Part shown: positions 31,619-44,059 of the stretch, piece by piece
How positions within the stretch are numbered: position 1 is the first letter of the stretch
Layout of the letters: each line of letters opens with the position of its first letter
Assembly: GCF_944801835.1 (NCBI RefSeq)
Contig: NZ_CALYLN010000001.1
Span: forward strand, 62,001 to 126,000
Origin: Bartonella sp. B1099
Lineage (GTDB): Bacteria; Pseudomonadota; Alphaproteobacteria; Rhizobiales; Rhizobiaceae
DNA length: 64,000 bases
Direction of reading: 5' to 3'
The notes under the pieces: model-generated
Seen by the model: the letters and a program-made list of their open reading frames with translations, nothing else
Databases searched by the model: none
What the model was told of the DNA's origin: nothing
Program-made: the position numbers and the translations under genes

Positions 31619-32029
31619 TTATATAGAGCTTTCGTTACGGATTCGTTTAATCATTGATTTTAAACCGTTGGATCGTTGTGGTGTAAGATTTTCATTTAAA
31701 CCAAGTTTTTCAAAGAGCTCTTGAGCATCAGAATTGCGAATTTCAGAAGCTTTTTTACCTGAATAAAAAGCGAGAAGAATATAAATGAGTCCACGCACAA
31801 TATGGGCATCGGAATCACCTTGAAACGTTAATATTGGATCTTCTGAATTATTACGTGACGATAAAAGCCACACTTGGCTAACACAACCAGGAACTTTGTG
31901 GGCATCGTTTCGAGCACTTTCTGGAAAAGGCGGTAATTCATGGCCAAGCTCAATGACATAACGATAACGATCTTCCCAATTATCCAAAAGCGAAAAGTTT
32001 TCTATAATATTATCGATTGCTTCCGCCAT
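31619..32029 (-). CDS. sufE: Cysteine desulfuration protein SufE
   Basis: 136 residues. The active Cys49 lies in KVPGCVSQVW; FSLLDNWEDRYRYVIELG at the N-terminus and AHIVRGLIYILLAFYSGK are further family blocks. SufE accepts sulfur from the cysteine desulfurase SufS for iron-sulfur cluster assembly. It is convergent with mucR. Intact. Confidence 0.93.
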   Translation of the reverse strand: MAEAIDNIIENFSLLDNWEDRYRYVIELGHELPPFPESARNDAHKVPGCVSQVWLLSSRNNSEDPILTFQGDSDAHIVRGLIYILLAFYSGKKASEIRNSDAQELFEKLGLNENLTPQRSNGLKSMIKRIRNESSI

Positions 32030-32130
32030 TATCTTAGTCCTGTTTCCTTTTACTAATCATGTTGAATATATTTATTGGTAGATTTATTTTCCTAACATAA
32101 CGAATATGAAGAACGTTAAAAATTCTTATT

Positions 32131-32505
32131 TTAAGATAACATTGTATGATTTTGTAAGAATTCTTTTATTTCCGTTTTGTGAGAAATATTAGCAGAAATC
32201 TCTATATTATTTTTGTGCCCTAATATGTGTCCTAAATATTCGTAAACAGCTTTTGCACCGTAATATGCCCGTTCACCAAGTAAACTGAAAAAAGACTTTC
32301 CTACTTTACAAGTTTCTCTATTACGATCACAAAATGTTCCTAAGTCATTTAAAGCTTCCTTAAACGCAATAATCACATCGCTTGTTGTTGTCTCATTATT
32401 TTTTGAATTAGGAGAATGGTTACCGATTGGATTTGCTACAAAAAATGAAATAATGACAAAAACAAAAAACAAAAAAAATGATAATTTGATTAAAAAACGT
32501 ATCAT
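32131..32505 (-). CDS. DUF5330 membrane-anchored protein
   Basis: 124 residues from ATG at 32505. One N-terminal membrane helix (IRFLIKLSFFLFFVFVIISFFV), then a polar linker, then AFKEALNDLGTFCDRNRETCKVGKSFFSLLGERAYYGAKAVYEYL, typical of this Rhizobiales-restricted family. The two Cys in CDRNRETC may form a periplasmic disulfide. It lies behind sufE in the usual order. Function unknown. Confidence 0.8.
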   Translation of the reverse strand: MIRFLIKLSFFLFFVFVIISFFVANPIGNHSPNSKNNETTTSDVIIAFKEALNDLGTFCDRNRETCKVGKSFFSLLGERAYYGAKAVYEYLGHILGHKNNIEISANISHKTEIKEFLQNHTMLS

Positions 32506-33677
32506 GAGCAATCAATGTACCGCAATGGTAAAGGCAATAAAATAAAAAGAGTATTTTACACACTGCTTCTTTATAAAAAATTTATAAAATGAGTTTTTTA
32601 TAAAATTGAGTATTCATTTATTGGACCTATATCATTGGCTTTTTTATAAATATGATACGATACCGCTGTATAAAATGGGATATATTGTCTATTTGGAAAA
32701 AAATTAACACCAAAATCATACAAAAATATCATACAGTTAGAGGATTATTATATATAAGGAACTATGATAAAAAATAAGAGACATAATCATAATCGTGCAT
32801 GAGGGATAGGAAGTGTACACCCCACATTTGTCACCTTTTATTCCACAAGAAAGTGTAGCGATAAGATAAGGATTAAACACAGAGTCCAATTTCTTTTCCA
32901 TATTGTGTACATACTTATTTAAAATAATAATTCATTATTTTAAGATTAGTTGAAAGGGCTAAAGAAAGAGGCCAAATTCTATTATTCTGACTCTCATGTC
33001 GATAACATATTGATATTGTCTATAAAATTTTTACTGGCACACCATAAACATGATCAACATGTCAATAAAAACATAAAAAAATAGAGGAATCTCTTACGAT
33101 TCCATCTCAAGCCAAGATGTTTTTATAACATTGTAAACATCAATTTAATTGATATTTATGAAAATCATTGAATATGAAGATAAGAAGTTTATGCCAAAAA
33201 TATAATACTCTTAAGAGGTAATTGCTCTTATCAAACCGTTTACGGATAAGTAACTCTCTCTATGTAAATTATAAAGGATAATAATGACTATCATCATTCT
33301 GGCGTTATAGGAAAATATTCTCAACTTGAATTTAAAGAATAGCAAATATATGTGCCAAAAATGAAGAATAACGTAGCATTATTGTTTACATGATTAGATG
33401 TGATAATGCTCGTTTGAAAACACTACAAGATCTTGAGTGTTAATCATTTGATGTTCTCTTTATACATATTAAAGATTTGTAAAATATGAAATTAATAAAA
33501 GTTGATAAGAGCTCTTGTTGATTTATCAACTTATAAATGAATATAATGAAGCTGCTTATTTTAGGAATTTGAAAGGAAAAAGCAATAATATCACTGCACT
33601 TCTTTCTAGCTTGAAATAAGAAATAATTTACATTCGTTTCTTTTTTGAAAAATAAACGTAACTGAAAATCAAAGCTA
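32506..33677. other. 1.2-kb gap without a recognisable gene
   Basis: AT-rich with stops in all frames. Short stretches such as around 33180-33560 have the uneven look of decayed coding sequence, but I cannot match them to a gene. Confidence 0.5.
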
Positions 33678-34520
33678 ATGACAACAAAGCGAAAGACATC
33701 CCGAAAAAAAGCTATAAAACATCGTAAATATCATCGTAGTCTTGTTATCACTCTTCTTCTAATAATTTTTCATTTTATTTTTTGGATAGCAAAAACTCTT
33801 TATTTTTATACACGAAAAAATACTCTATTTTTTGTTGGTTCTCTTCTTTTTAGCATTAGTTTTTTATTTGTTTCATTTAATGCTTTATTTTCTCAAATGA
33901 CAACACATCAAAATATTTTCACTCAAATAAAGTTTTCTTCTGCTCAAAATACAGGAAAAAACTCTAATCTATCTGAAAAAGAAACAAAATCACAAGAACC
34001 CTCTCGTGTGGCTTCTGTACATTCTCCAAGTCATCCCCAAACAAATTCACCTTTTCTCCCTCAATCAGCAAGCATGCTGGAAAAGCAAAAAAAACTCGCA
34101 GAATTAGGACTTTATGATGGACCTTTAGATGGACTGGATGGGCCTAAAACGCGTCGTGCTATCGCTTTATGGAAACAACAAGCTACTCAAAAAAAGCAAA
34201 ACGACGTTTTACCCAACGCCACAACAGATGAAATTGCAATATTAATTAAGCAGAGCGAAATAGAAATGGCAAATGATACAACAACAAGAAATATAACAAA
34301 TTCGAAAGAAGCTATTTTAGATCCTTCTGTTGAAGATATTTTACAGGTGCAAAAAGCTTTACGTAATTTTGGTCATGAGGAAGTGCTTGTTACAGGAATA
34401 GAAGATCAAAAAACCATAGAAGCCTTAAAACAGTTTCAAAAAATGTTTGATCTTCCTATCACGGGAAAAATTAATCCCACAATTTTAATGAAAATGCGTG
34501 AAATTGGTTTATTAAATTAA
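33678..34520 (+). CDS. Membrane-anchored protein with two peptidoglycan-binding domains
   Basis: 280 residues. A very basic start (TTKRKTSRKKAIKHRKYHR), two hydrophobic segments (residues about 22-43 and 49-70), a Ser/Pro-rich linker, then two PG_binding_1 repeats: KKLAELGLYDGPLDGLDGPKTRRAIALW and QKALRNFGHEEVLVTGIEDQKTIEALKQFQ ending GLLN. It probably anchors in the inner membrane and binds the cell wall. Well known only as a domain architecture. Confidence 0.8.
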   Translation: MTTKRKTSRKKAIKHRKYHRSLVITLLLIIFHFIFWIAKTLYFYTRKNTLFFVGSLLFSISFLFVSFNALFSQMTTHQNIFTQIKFSSAQNTGKNSNLSEKETKSQEPSRVASVHSPSHPQTNSPFLPQSASMLEKQKKLAELGLYDGPLDGLDGPKTRRAIALWKQQATQKKQNDVLPNATTDEIAILIKQSEIEMANDTTTRNITNSKEAILDPSVEDILQVQKALRNFGHEEVLVTGIEDQKTIEALKQFQKMFDLPITGKINPTILMKMREIGLLN

Positions 34521-34734
34521 AGCTAATCATCTATATTATAAAAACAATCTCTTGATTGATAATGATAATTTATCATTTTCTTGTTTAACGCCCCCGAATA
34601 CAAAAATATTTTTTTACCGCAAACCTTTTTATATTAAATAATCAGAATGATTTTCTTACGCATTCCATATTGAGCCATACAATTGGCTAGCAAGGGAATT
34701 ACGACCGGTTACAGAAAAAATCATAGTAAAAAAG

Positions 34735-35732
34735 CAAAGGCACTTACTTTAAAATTTTTATTGCTTCTGATGGTCAAGGGACACGAAATTCTGCTGCCGT
34801 ATCACACCTTCCCTTCATTTCGAGCCAGAAATGATCCATATTACTGTCAATTTTCTTTTGTGAATATAACGCAAAGAATATGTCCAAACACCTGAAGAAT
34901 AAGGAAACGAAGAGCTAGTGATATTATGGCTGTTGTTTCGCAAAATGTTTTATAAAAAGCTGGCACATTTCTCCAATCCATTATTGGAAAAGTTTTATAT
35001 TTTATGGCGTTGTTTCCTAAAAAAGCTTGCGCTTTTGTTGTAGCTTGTCAATCAACATTCAATCCTCATTCAATCGCATGTTTGAGATAAAGACTAAGGT
35101 GCTTTCTCTGCTGTTGTCGCTTTTGTATGCCAAAGGGGTGCACGCGCGTATATCTGCTGTTTGTGTAATCTCTTAAAACAGGAAGTCAGCCTAATTTGGG
35201 CAGAACATAAAAGTTTTAAGAGTAGAAATCATTTGCCATCTTGGTCATTTTCTTTTCATTTAACTTTACGGCTTTCAAAGACATCTAAAGCCGTACCTTC
35301 TTTTAAATAATGGAGAGTATTGCCTCACGCTTTTATTTATCACGTGTCTTTTGGGGATCACCTCCCCCTCACGTAAAATAAAACGTCCCAAATGGAATAT
35401 ACTTTGCCATTCACAGGGCTTTCTTTGAAAGAAACATCGCTCAAAGTATCCCAACCTATTTTGCAACAATATCCGTGAATAATATAATAGCAGTTCCACT
35501 GTGCACTATCATCTGTATGCTTGTAAAGGAGCAAAGCAGGCATCATTACACACTGTCCTTACTTTCAATGATGCAACAGCTTTTGGTGCTTGAAACAATT
35601 CATGAAAAGGCATGTCCTTGCTTAACTTTTTTATCTACATAGTTCTCCCCGCCTATAAAAAACAAAAAATGTGGTTTTGATTGATTCAATTATAAAAGAA
35701 GTTGAAATGAACAAATTATCTTTATAATCAAT
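34735..35732 (-). pseudogene. Decayed copy of the P4-like integrase with its upstream boundary
   Basis: Segments along the minus strand follow the intact integrase (3408-4574) from about residue 270 back to residue 1, for example TTGCTTCTGATGGTC (34760) and TAAATAATGGAGAG (35306), with many indels. The upstream part at 35668-35700 (GTGGTTTTGATTGATTCAA) and the boundary motif ATTATCTTTATAATCAAT (35715-35732) are kept. The part coding the C-terminal catalytic residues is absent. This is the longest remnant in the window. Confidence 0.8.
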
Positions 35733-36206
35733 TTATTATACAATTTTATATTTCTTTATAAGCATAAAGATAATAGCGCACAGTGGATTTTATAATTACA
35801 GCGAATGTTACATAATCCCATTCCACGAGTGATAATGTGAAATGAGTTGAGAAACGTTTCTTCAAAACAACCCATCAATGTACAAAATAAATGCATTTGT
35901 TTGAAGCATTCTGTTTTGCGTGAGCCATTCCTTCTGTTAAAAAGCAAACGCATGAATTAATTGCACAATAGCATCCCACTCTCTATCAAGTGTCCCATCC
36001 ATACTGAAAATCTATTAATAATAACCCTTTGTTTTATCTTGCCTCCTATTTTCTTTCATACCCCCCCCTCAAAAATACACTTTCTCACATGCTATAAATT
36101 ATAGGGGATTTTAGAAATGCTTTTTATTTTCTTTAAGGAATAAAATAAAAGAACGTACATAAAAATTTATTTCAGTGGTAACGATACATAAAAAAATATT
36201 AACCTG
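35733..36206. other. Gap between the integrase remnant and ppdK
   Basis: No gene recognised. A C8 run lies at about 36061. Nothing else of note. Confidence 0.5.
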
Positions 36207-38873
36207 TTATATCCTTTTTGCTATTGCAGCCTGTGCTGCTGCTAAACGGGCAATGGGGACTCGAAAAGGGGAACATGAAACATAATCTAGGTTATTTTCT
36301 TCACATAAAGCAATAGAAGCAGGATCACCTCCATGTTCACCACAAATTCCCAATTTTATTTTTACTCGCTTTGAGCGTCCACGCTGTGCAGCAATGGCAA
36401 TCAGTTCTCCTACACCATCACGATCAATAGATACGAAAGGATCTTGTTCTAAAAGACCTTTTTGAAAATAGGTTGCCAAAAAAGGAGCCGCATCATCACG
36501 GGAAATTCCAAAAGTGGTTTGTGTCAAATCGTTTGTTCCAAATGAAAAAAATTCTGCTGTCTCAGCAATTTCATCGGCTCGAAGCGCTGCTCTTGGAAGC
36601 TCAATCATCGTCCCAACCATATACTGAATAGAGCTTCCCTTTTCTTTCATCACTTCCTCAGCAACCTGATCAATACGCGCTTTGACAAAATCGAGTTCAG
36701 ATTTAAGCGCAATAAGTGGCACCATAATTTCAAGCATAACAGGAGATCCAGATTTTTGGGCGGCTTCTGCTGCTGCTTCAAAAATCGCCCGTGCTTGCAT
36801 TTCGGCAATTTCAGGATAAGTAATGGCTAAACGACATCCTCGCAATCCAAGCATAGGGTTAAATTCGTGCAACTGCTGAGCACGTTCAGCAAGCGCTTCT
36901 GCAGAAACCCCCATAGCTTTTGCAACTTCAAGAATTTCTGTATCGGTTTTTGGTAAGAATTCATGGAGTGGCGGATCGAGTAAGCGAATAGTCACAGGCA
37001 AACCAGACATAATTTCAAATAATTCACTAAAATCTGAACGCTGCATTGGCAAAAGCTTGTCTAACGCTTTGCGACGTCCACTTTCATCATGACTTAAAAT
37101 CATTTCACGCATAGCAACGATACGCTCACCAGAAAAAAACATATGCTCCGTACGGCAAAGACCAATACCTTCAGCCCCAAAAGAACGCCCCATACGGGCA
37201 TCAGATGGTGTCTCAGCATTGGCGCGAACTCTTATACGTCGCATCCCATCAGCCCATTCCATCAACTTTGCAAAATCCCCGCAAAGTTCAGGCTGCAACA
37301 TCGCAACCTTCCCTTTGAAAATTTCCCCACTTCCACCATCAATTGTGATAATATCACCCTTTTTAAAGCTTTCTCCTGAAGCAAGCAGCGTATTTGTGTT
37401 ATAATCAATCCGCACACTGCCAGCACCGGAAATACAAGGCTTTCCCATCCCCCGCGCCACAACAGCAGCATGGCTTGTCATGCCGCCACGCGTTGTTAAA
37501 ATTCCTTCAGCAGCATGCATCCCATGGATATCTTCTGGGCTTGTTTCTACACGGACCAAAATAACTTTGCGCCCTTCTGCTGATGCTGTTTCTGCCTCTT
37601 CTGACGTAAAAACAATTTCACCCGTTGCAGCTCCAGGAGAAGCTGGTAAACCACGCCCTATAACAAAACGTTCTGCTTTGGGATCAAGTGTTGGGTGTAA
37701 AAGTTGGTCAAGTGACTTTGCATCAATACGCATCACAGCCTTTTCACGACTTATTAAGCCCTCCTCAACCATTTCAATTGCCATCTTGAGAGCTGCACGC
37801 GCTGTGCGTTTCCCTGAACGAGTCTGCAGCATCCATAATTTCCCTTTTTCAATGGTAAATTCGAGATCTTGCATATCTCGATAATGCTGCTCAAGTTTCT
37901 GTGCGATCTGACATAACTTCAAAAAAGCTTCAGGCATGATTTTTTCTAAAGACGGATTATTTGAACCAGCAACAATACACGCATTTTCTGTAATATTTTG
38001 AGGCGTTCGAATGCCCGCCACAACATCCTCTCCTTGCGCATTAACTAAAAATTCACCGTAAAGTTCTTTTTGTCCTGTCGATGGATTGCGTGTAAAAGCG
38101 ACACCTGTTGCCGAATCTTCTCCCATATTCCCAAAAACCATAGCTTGCACATTCACTGCCGTTCCCCAACTTTCAGGAATGCCATGTAAACGGCGATAAG
38201 TAACTGCACGTGCTGTCATCCAACTTGAAAAAACGGCTCCAATTGCCCCCCATAACTGTTCTTCAGGATCTTGTGGAAAAGGGTTTCCTGATTGTTCTTC
38301 AACATAGGCTTTATAAGAAATAATAACATTCTTCCAATCATCTGCTGTCATTTCTGTATCAACAGTGTAACCATTGTGTGCTTTTGCTTCATCGAGAATC
38401 TCTTCAAAGTACGAATGGTCTACGCCTAAGACAACGTTAGAATACATTTGGATAAAACGCCGATAACTATCATAAGCAAAACGTTCATTATTGGCTTGTA
38501 AAGCAATCGCTTTGACAGTTTCGTCATTCATGCCAAGATTCAGCACTGTATCCATCATCCCTGGCATAGAAGCTCGCGCCCCTGAACGAACAGAAAGTAA
38601 AAGTGGTCTTTGTTCATTCCCAAATTCACGTCCTGTTTGCTCAGCCACGCGTCTTAGTGCTTGCTTAACAGATTTCTGTAGTTCTTCTGGATATGATTTG
38701 TCATGGGCATAATAAAAATTACAAACTTCTGTTGTCAGAGTAAAGCCGGGTGGTACCGGCAAACCAAGATTACTCATTTCTGCCAAATTAGCGCCTTTAC
38801 CTCCCAGAAGATTACGCTCGCTTGCACTTCCTTCTGCGCTGCCATCTCCAAAACTATAAACCCATTTTTTCAT
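36207..38873 (-). CDS. ppdK: Pyruvate, phosphate dikinase
   Basis: 888 residues, normal length. The N-terminal ATP-grasp part starts KWVYSFGDGSAEGSASERNLLGGKGANLAEMSNLGLPVPPGF. The phosphohistidine swivel domain has GGMTSHAAVVARGMGKPC at about residue 465. The C-terminal TIM barrel binds pyruvate and has the catalytic Cys in GICGEHGGDP at about residue 840. It interconverts pyruvate, ATP and phosphate with phosphoenolpyruvate, AMP and pyrophosphate. In organisms that lack a full glycolysis it feeds gluconeogenesis. Intact. Confidence 0.96.
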   Translation of the reverse strand: MKKWVYSFGDGSAEGSASERNLLGGKGANLAEMSNLGLPVPPGFTLTTEVCNFYYAHDKSYPEELQKSVKQALRRVAEQTGREFGNEQRPLLLSVRSGARASMPGMMDTVLNLGMNDETVKAIALQANNERFAYDSYRRFIQMYSNVVLGVDHSYFEEILDEAKAHNGYTVDTEMTADDWKNVIISYKAYVEEQSGNPFPQDPEEQLWGAIGAVFSSWMTARAVTYRRLHGIPESWGTAVNVQAMVFGNMGEDSATGVAFTRNPSTGQKELYGEFLVNAQGEDVVAGIRTPQNITENACIVAGSNNPSLEKIMPEAFLKLCQIAQKLEQHYRDMQDLEFTIEKGKLWMLQTRSGKRTARAALKMAIEMVEEGLISREKAVMRIDAKSLDQLLHPTLDPKAERFVIGRGLPASPGAATGEIVFTSEEAETASAEGRKVILVRVETSPEDIHGMHAAEGILTTRGGMTSHAAVVARGMGKPCISGAGSVRIDYNTNTLLASGESFKKGDIITIDGGSGEIFKGKVAMLQPELCGDFAKLMEWADGMRRIRVRANAETPSDARMGRSFGAEGIGLCRTEHMFFSGERIVAMREMILSHDESGRRKALDKLLPMQRSDFSELFEIMSGLPVTIRLLDPPLHEFLPKTDTEILEVAKAMGVSAEALAERAQQLHEFNPMLGLRGCRLAITYPEIAEMQARAIFEAAAEAAQKSGSPVMLEIMVPLIALKSELDFVKARIDQVAEEVMKEKGSSIQYMVGTMIELPRAALRADEIAETAEFFSFGTNDLTQTTFGISRDDAAPFLATYFQKGLLEQDPFVSIDRDGVGELIAIAAQRGRSKRVKIKLGICGEHGGDPASIALCEENNLDYVSCSPFRVPIARLAAAQAAIAKRI

Positions 38874-39063
38874 TATACAAATCCTCCCATATCAGCATCA
38901 AAACATCATTCAACGCAGCCTCATTTAAAAGCAATGATTTGATTTAAAAATCGGCAAAATAAAAAATATCGTTTCATAATCATTTCATAAATACACAATA
39001 GCAATCCTTCCAAAAGAGAAATGACCACACATCTCACTGATCCACCTTCTGGAAGATTAAAAT

Positions 39064-39720
39064 TCACTTTTTAAGATAACCATCAATCACCGAAAAAAAT
39101 TCTTCTACTTTCATGGCACCTTCATATTTATCACCATTGATAAAGAAAGTAGGCGTTGCTGTGACACCAAGTTCTTTACCACGCTCAAAAGATGCATTTA
39201 CTTCATCTAAAATGGACTGATTTTTCAAACACGCAGTAAAACTTTCATCTGTAAAACCCGCCATTAAGCTAATTTTTTTCAACGGTGTCACAGCATCTTT
39301 TCCCCAAACCCACTCATTTTGTTTTTGAAATAAAACCTCTATCAAAGGAAAATAGCGATCTTCTGGTGCACAGCGCGCTAACATAAAACCTGCTGTTGCC
39401 CGAGGATCAAAAGCATAATCGCGGAAAATCAGTTTTACTTTTCCTGTTTTGATATATTTTTTACGAATTTGAGGAAGTATGTCATTATAAAAATGCGCAC
39501 AATGCGTACATGTCAACGAAGCATACTCAACAATGATGACTGGAGCATCTGCCTCTCCCTCAAAGCGATCCTTTACTTTACCCGATTGAAGAAGCTCAGC
39601 CATATCGACTGTTGCAACGGGTTTGAGACCACGCGCTAAAGCAACTGTTACACTGTTTTGTACAATTGTTATGAAGAGAAAAATTATTCCGAAAGATAAA
39701 AAAGAACGATATTTCACCAT
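39064..39720 (-). CDS. DsbA-family periplasmic thiol-disulfide oxidoreductase
   Basis: 218 residues from ATG at 39720; the frame is open 42 bases further up. A signal peptide (FGIIFLFITIVQNSVTVALA) is followed by the thioredoxin fold with active site TCTHCAHFY, the helical insert and the cis-Pro loop GVTATPTFFINGDKYEG. It probably makes or shuffles disulfides in exported proteins. It belongs to the DsbA/BdbD (DSBA-like) group found upstream of mutY in Rhizobiales. Confidence 0.88.
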   Translation of the reverse strand: MVKYRSFLSFGIIFLFITIVQNSVTVALARGLKPVATVDMAELLQSGKVKDRFEGEADAPVIIVEYASLTCTHCAHFYNDILPQIRKKYIKTGKVKLIFRDYAFDPRATAGFMLARCAPEDRYFPLIEVLFQKQNEWVWGKDAVTPLKKISLMAGFTDESFTACLKNQSILDEVNASFERGKELGVTATPTFFINGDKYEGAMKVEEFFSVIDGYLKK

Positions 39721-39803
39721 AAATAATACTTTTCTGTTGTTATTAAACGAATAGGAATCCAATGCTTTTGCATATATTAAAGGAAAACATATAAAATATC
39801 TTG

Positions 39804-40340
39804 CTATTTATTATTTTTTTCCGAGAAAATGCAACAGCCAAGTTTATAAAGTGATTGGCGTAAGTTTTTATCTTCAATTCCTTCGAGCATTTTTTCTAGG
39901 CACTTTTTGTTTTTTTCACTCAAAGTCGGCTTTAGAGGCCCATGCTTCATAAAAATCGACACACTCCTTTGCTCAATCTTGATGCGATCAATCGCAATAT
40001 AGCCAAAAAATCCATTAATTCTATGAAGCAATTCCTCTGTTTCATGCATCAATTTTAATGCAGCAAATCCTTCACATGCGATAACAAGTGTTGCGGGCTT
40101 AAAAACTTCATCTTGATCGGCGCGACGTTTCCAAATAATTTTAAGGGGCATTGTATGTTTACTGATATCATAGCCCGCAATTTGTGGCCAATGCTCTATA
40201 AGCGCGACATTAAGCCCTGTCCGTTTGCGTAAAACTGGATCAAGTATTTTCAGGACCGTCCTAGAAAGGGAATAAAAAGCATGCTTTTTTAGTTGTTTTC
40301 TCATTTTTAGATCATTATTCAACCGTTTACTCAATGACAA
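39804..40340 (-). CDS. DUF721 (DciA-like) protein
   Basis: 178 residues from a TTG at 40340; an inner ATG at 40304 is possible. ALIEHWPQIAGYDISKHTMPLKI and ATLVIACEGFAALKLMHETEELLHRINGFFGY are family blocks. DciA-type DUF721 proteins act in loading the replicative DNA helicase in many bacteria; whether this longer alphaproteobacterial type does so is inferred. It is divergent from mutY, the standard Rhizobiales order. Confidence 0.75.
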   Translation of the reverse strand: MSLSKRLNNDLKMRKQLKKHAFYSLSRTVLKILDPVLRKRTGLNVALIEHWPQIAGYDISKHTMPLKIIWKRRADQDEVFKPATLVIACEGFAALKLMHETEELLHRINGFFGYIAIDRIKIEQRSVSIFMKHGPLKPTLSEKNKKCLEKMLEGIEDKNLRQSLYKLGCCIFSEKNNK

Positions 40341-40514
40341 TCATTTGTTTTATCTAAAAATTATTGCCTTTCCAATTTATATAATATCAACAAAATAGAA
40401 ATTCTCTCTTCACCAAAATCTCAACAATAAAAATACAGAAGCAAAAAAACATAGATGACCCAATAAATGCTTTTTTCTTTTGCATTTTACATCTCCCTAT
40501 GCTTGAAAACAATC

Positions 40515-41573
40515 ATGTATGAAATTTCTTCGCACCTCCTTTCTTGGTACGATCAAAATCACCGACATCTCCCATGGCGGATTACCCCCGAAGAGCAAAA
40601 ACAAGGTATCCGTCCTGATCCTTATCACGTTTGGCTTTCTGAAATCATGCTTCAACAAACGACCGTTGAAACGGTTAAGCCTTATTTTAAAAAATTTCTG
40701 AAACTTTGGCCTGATCTTTTCTCTTTAGCAAAAGCCTCCCAAGATGACATCATGAAAGCATGGGCTGGACTTGGTTATTATTCACGCGCACGTAATCTTA
40801 AAAAATGTGCACGACAGCTTGTTGAAAACTACACAGGACAATTTCCACAATCTGTAAAAGCCTTACGAACTCTCGCGGGGATTGGAGATTATACAGCTGC
40901 AGCCATTGCCGCAATTGCTTTTAACCACCCTGTAGCAGTGGTTGATGGTAATGTCGAACGTGTGGTAGCCCGGCTTTTTGCTATCACTTCAATATTACCA
41001 AAAGCAAAAGCTGAAATTAAAGAACAAACACAAAAGATTACCGCTTTAAATCGTCCTGGCGACTTTGCTCAGGCAATGATGGATTTGGGAGCAACAATTT
41101 GTACGCCACGCAAACCATCTTGTTTTATCTGCCCTCTTCAAAGTTTATGCAAAGCGGAAAAGATGCAACAAACAGAAGCTTTTCCAGTCAAAGCTCCTAA
41201 AAAAGAACGCACTTTAAAAACAGGTGTTGCTTTTGTGGTCCTTAATAAAAAGAGACAAATTTATTTAGAAAAAAGACAGACACAAAAACTCCTTGGCGGA
41301 ATGACCCAAATTCCTAATAATATTGGCATAAACAACGAAAATGGACTTCAAAATGCACCCTTTACTGCCAATTGGCAATTCAAAGGACAAATTACCCATG
41401 TTTTTACTCACTTTTCTCTAAAACTCGATGTTTACTATACTGACGATCTTCATGAAACGAATTGTGAAAATGGTTGGTGGTGCAACATTCAACATCTTGC
41501 CGACGAAGCGCTCCCTACTGTTATGAAAAAAGCCATCGCCATAGCTCTTCCCAATTCTTTCAGATTTAAATGA
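40515..41573 (+). CDS. mutY: A/G-specific adenine DNA glycosylase
   Basis: 352 residues from ATG at 40515; an upstream in-frame start at 40467 lacks family sequence. MLQQTTVETV with the catalytic Glu just before it, the helix-hairpin-helix and GPD loop LAGIGDYTAAAIAAIAFNHPVAVVDGNVERV, the 4Fe-4S loop CTPRKPSCFICPLQSLC, and a C-terminal NUDIX-like domain recognising 8-oxoG. It removes A mispaired with 8-oxoguanine. Intact. Confidence 0.95.
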   Translation: MYEISSHLLSWYDQNHRHLPWRITPEEQKQGIRPDPYHVWLSEIMLQQTTVETVKPYFKKFLKLWPDLFSLAKASQDDIMKAWAGLGYYSRARNLKKCARQLVENYTGQFPQSVKALRTLAGIGDYTAAAIAAIAFNHPVAVVDGNVERVVARLFAITSILPKAKAEIKEQTQKITALNRPGDFAQAMMDLGATICTPRKPSCFICPLQSLCKAEKMQQTEAFPVKAPKKERTLKTGVAFVVLNKKRQIYLEKRQTQKLLGGMTQIPNNIGINNENGLQNAPFTANWQFKGQITHVFTHFSLKLDVYYTDDLHETNCENGWWCNIQHLADEALPTVMKKAIAIALPNSFRFK

Positions 41574-41877
41574 CCGTCCCTATTGGTAAAAATATTTGTT
41601 AACGGAGACTTTGATATCCTTAGCGATCATTTCTTCATCTGTAAAAGAAAATTTAAGAACATGAAATAACCAATTTTTCCTACAGATAAGAATTACACAA
41701 GAAGAAAAAACTTAGAACGCTTGAATTTAAATTTCAGGATTTATCTTTTTTCACTTATGAAAGAGCAAACTAGTCCCATCACACACTTTACCAATCTCCA
41801 ATATTGTCTACAGCCCTTAACTCTTGAGATGGTCCATAAGTAGTACTTTTAGTCCTTTTTTAGCAATTTTATCCCTC

Positions 41878-42011
41878 TGTTAGCCCCGATTATGACGTGC
41901 AAACAAGTGATTTTGATTGATTCAATATGGAACAGCTTTGAAATAAGAAAATTTACGATATTTTTGGTAAGCTAATCTAAGTTGAACAATGCAAATTATT
42001 TTTATAAATCA
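41878..42011. repeat. Diverged copy of the integrase upstream/boundary region
   Basis: GACGTGCAAACAAGTGATT, then AAATAAGAAAATTTACGATA and the boundary motif (41995-42011, ATTATTTTTATAAATCA) follow the same order and spacing as 4625-4740. No integrase codons remain beside it. Confidence 0.7.
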
Positions 42012-42241
42012 CATATTAAACGCACTTTATAGGTCTAAGTCTTACCTCAAAAAACTCTTGATTTTAAACTTCTGAATGAGGCTTTTAATTCTGATATTTC
42101 ATTTTTATAAAATTATATTGAAATTTTATTATTTTGGCACTTAAATAAGAATATAGAATGAAAATTTCTCATTTTGATGTCTTCTACAAGAAGCATAAAA
42201 ACACTCGCTTGACGCTTACAAACGAGGTTGGTATGTCGATA

Positions 42242-42505
42242 ACGCTTATGAAGTAACAAGCCGGCACCATCATTATATTTGCCAGCCCCCAATGCTGTAA
42301 CAGATCTTGCATTAAGACGATTCATAAGGACCATTTTTACTCCTTTCTTATACAAATTTGATCCACACACTCATCCCGCTTGTTATGTGCAAATGAGTGG
42401 TTTTGATTGATGTAACATAAACAGATTTGAAATGAGAGAATCTTACGTTATTCGAGACTCTCATTCAATATGAATAACGCTAGATTATCTTTATAAATCA
42501 ATGCT
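42242..42505 (-). pseudogene. Integrase 5' end plus upstream region, copy B of the 264-bp repeat
   Basis: Near-identical to 4482-4745: the first 30 integrase codons (MVLMNRLNARSVTALGAG), ribosome site, inverted repeat and boundary motif ATTATCTTTATAAATCAAT (42484-42502). Upstream of codon 30 the similarity stops sharply at 42242, leaving a truncated open frame running to 42113. It looks recent compared with the other remnants. Confidence 0.85.
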
Positions 42506-42601
42506 TTGCACGCTTTAAAAAGGTATAAAGCAGCCTCATATCCATCTCAATCAAGATCAAGTATACGTTGGTGGTCAATAGAATGAAGCGATTACCTTCA
42601 T

Positions 42602-44059
<1,458 letters not shown>

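Larger units (their letters stand above)
41574..42601. other. Non-coding gap between mutY and ccrM with two boundary copies
   Basis: No intact gene. It carries two integrase-upstream copies in tandem: a diverged one at 41878-42011 and a near-identical one at 42242-42505. The remainder is AT-rich and unrecognised. Confidence 0.6.

Noticed and set aside
34683..34895. 70-residue open frame after the peptidoglycan-binding protein gene
   Set aside because: It lies antisense across the decayed integrase copy and has no start site or family features.
42113..42370. 85-residue open frame starting like the integrase
   Set aside because: Only the first 30 codons match the integrase; the rest is unrelated read-through after the end of the duplicated segment.
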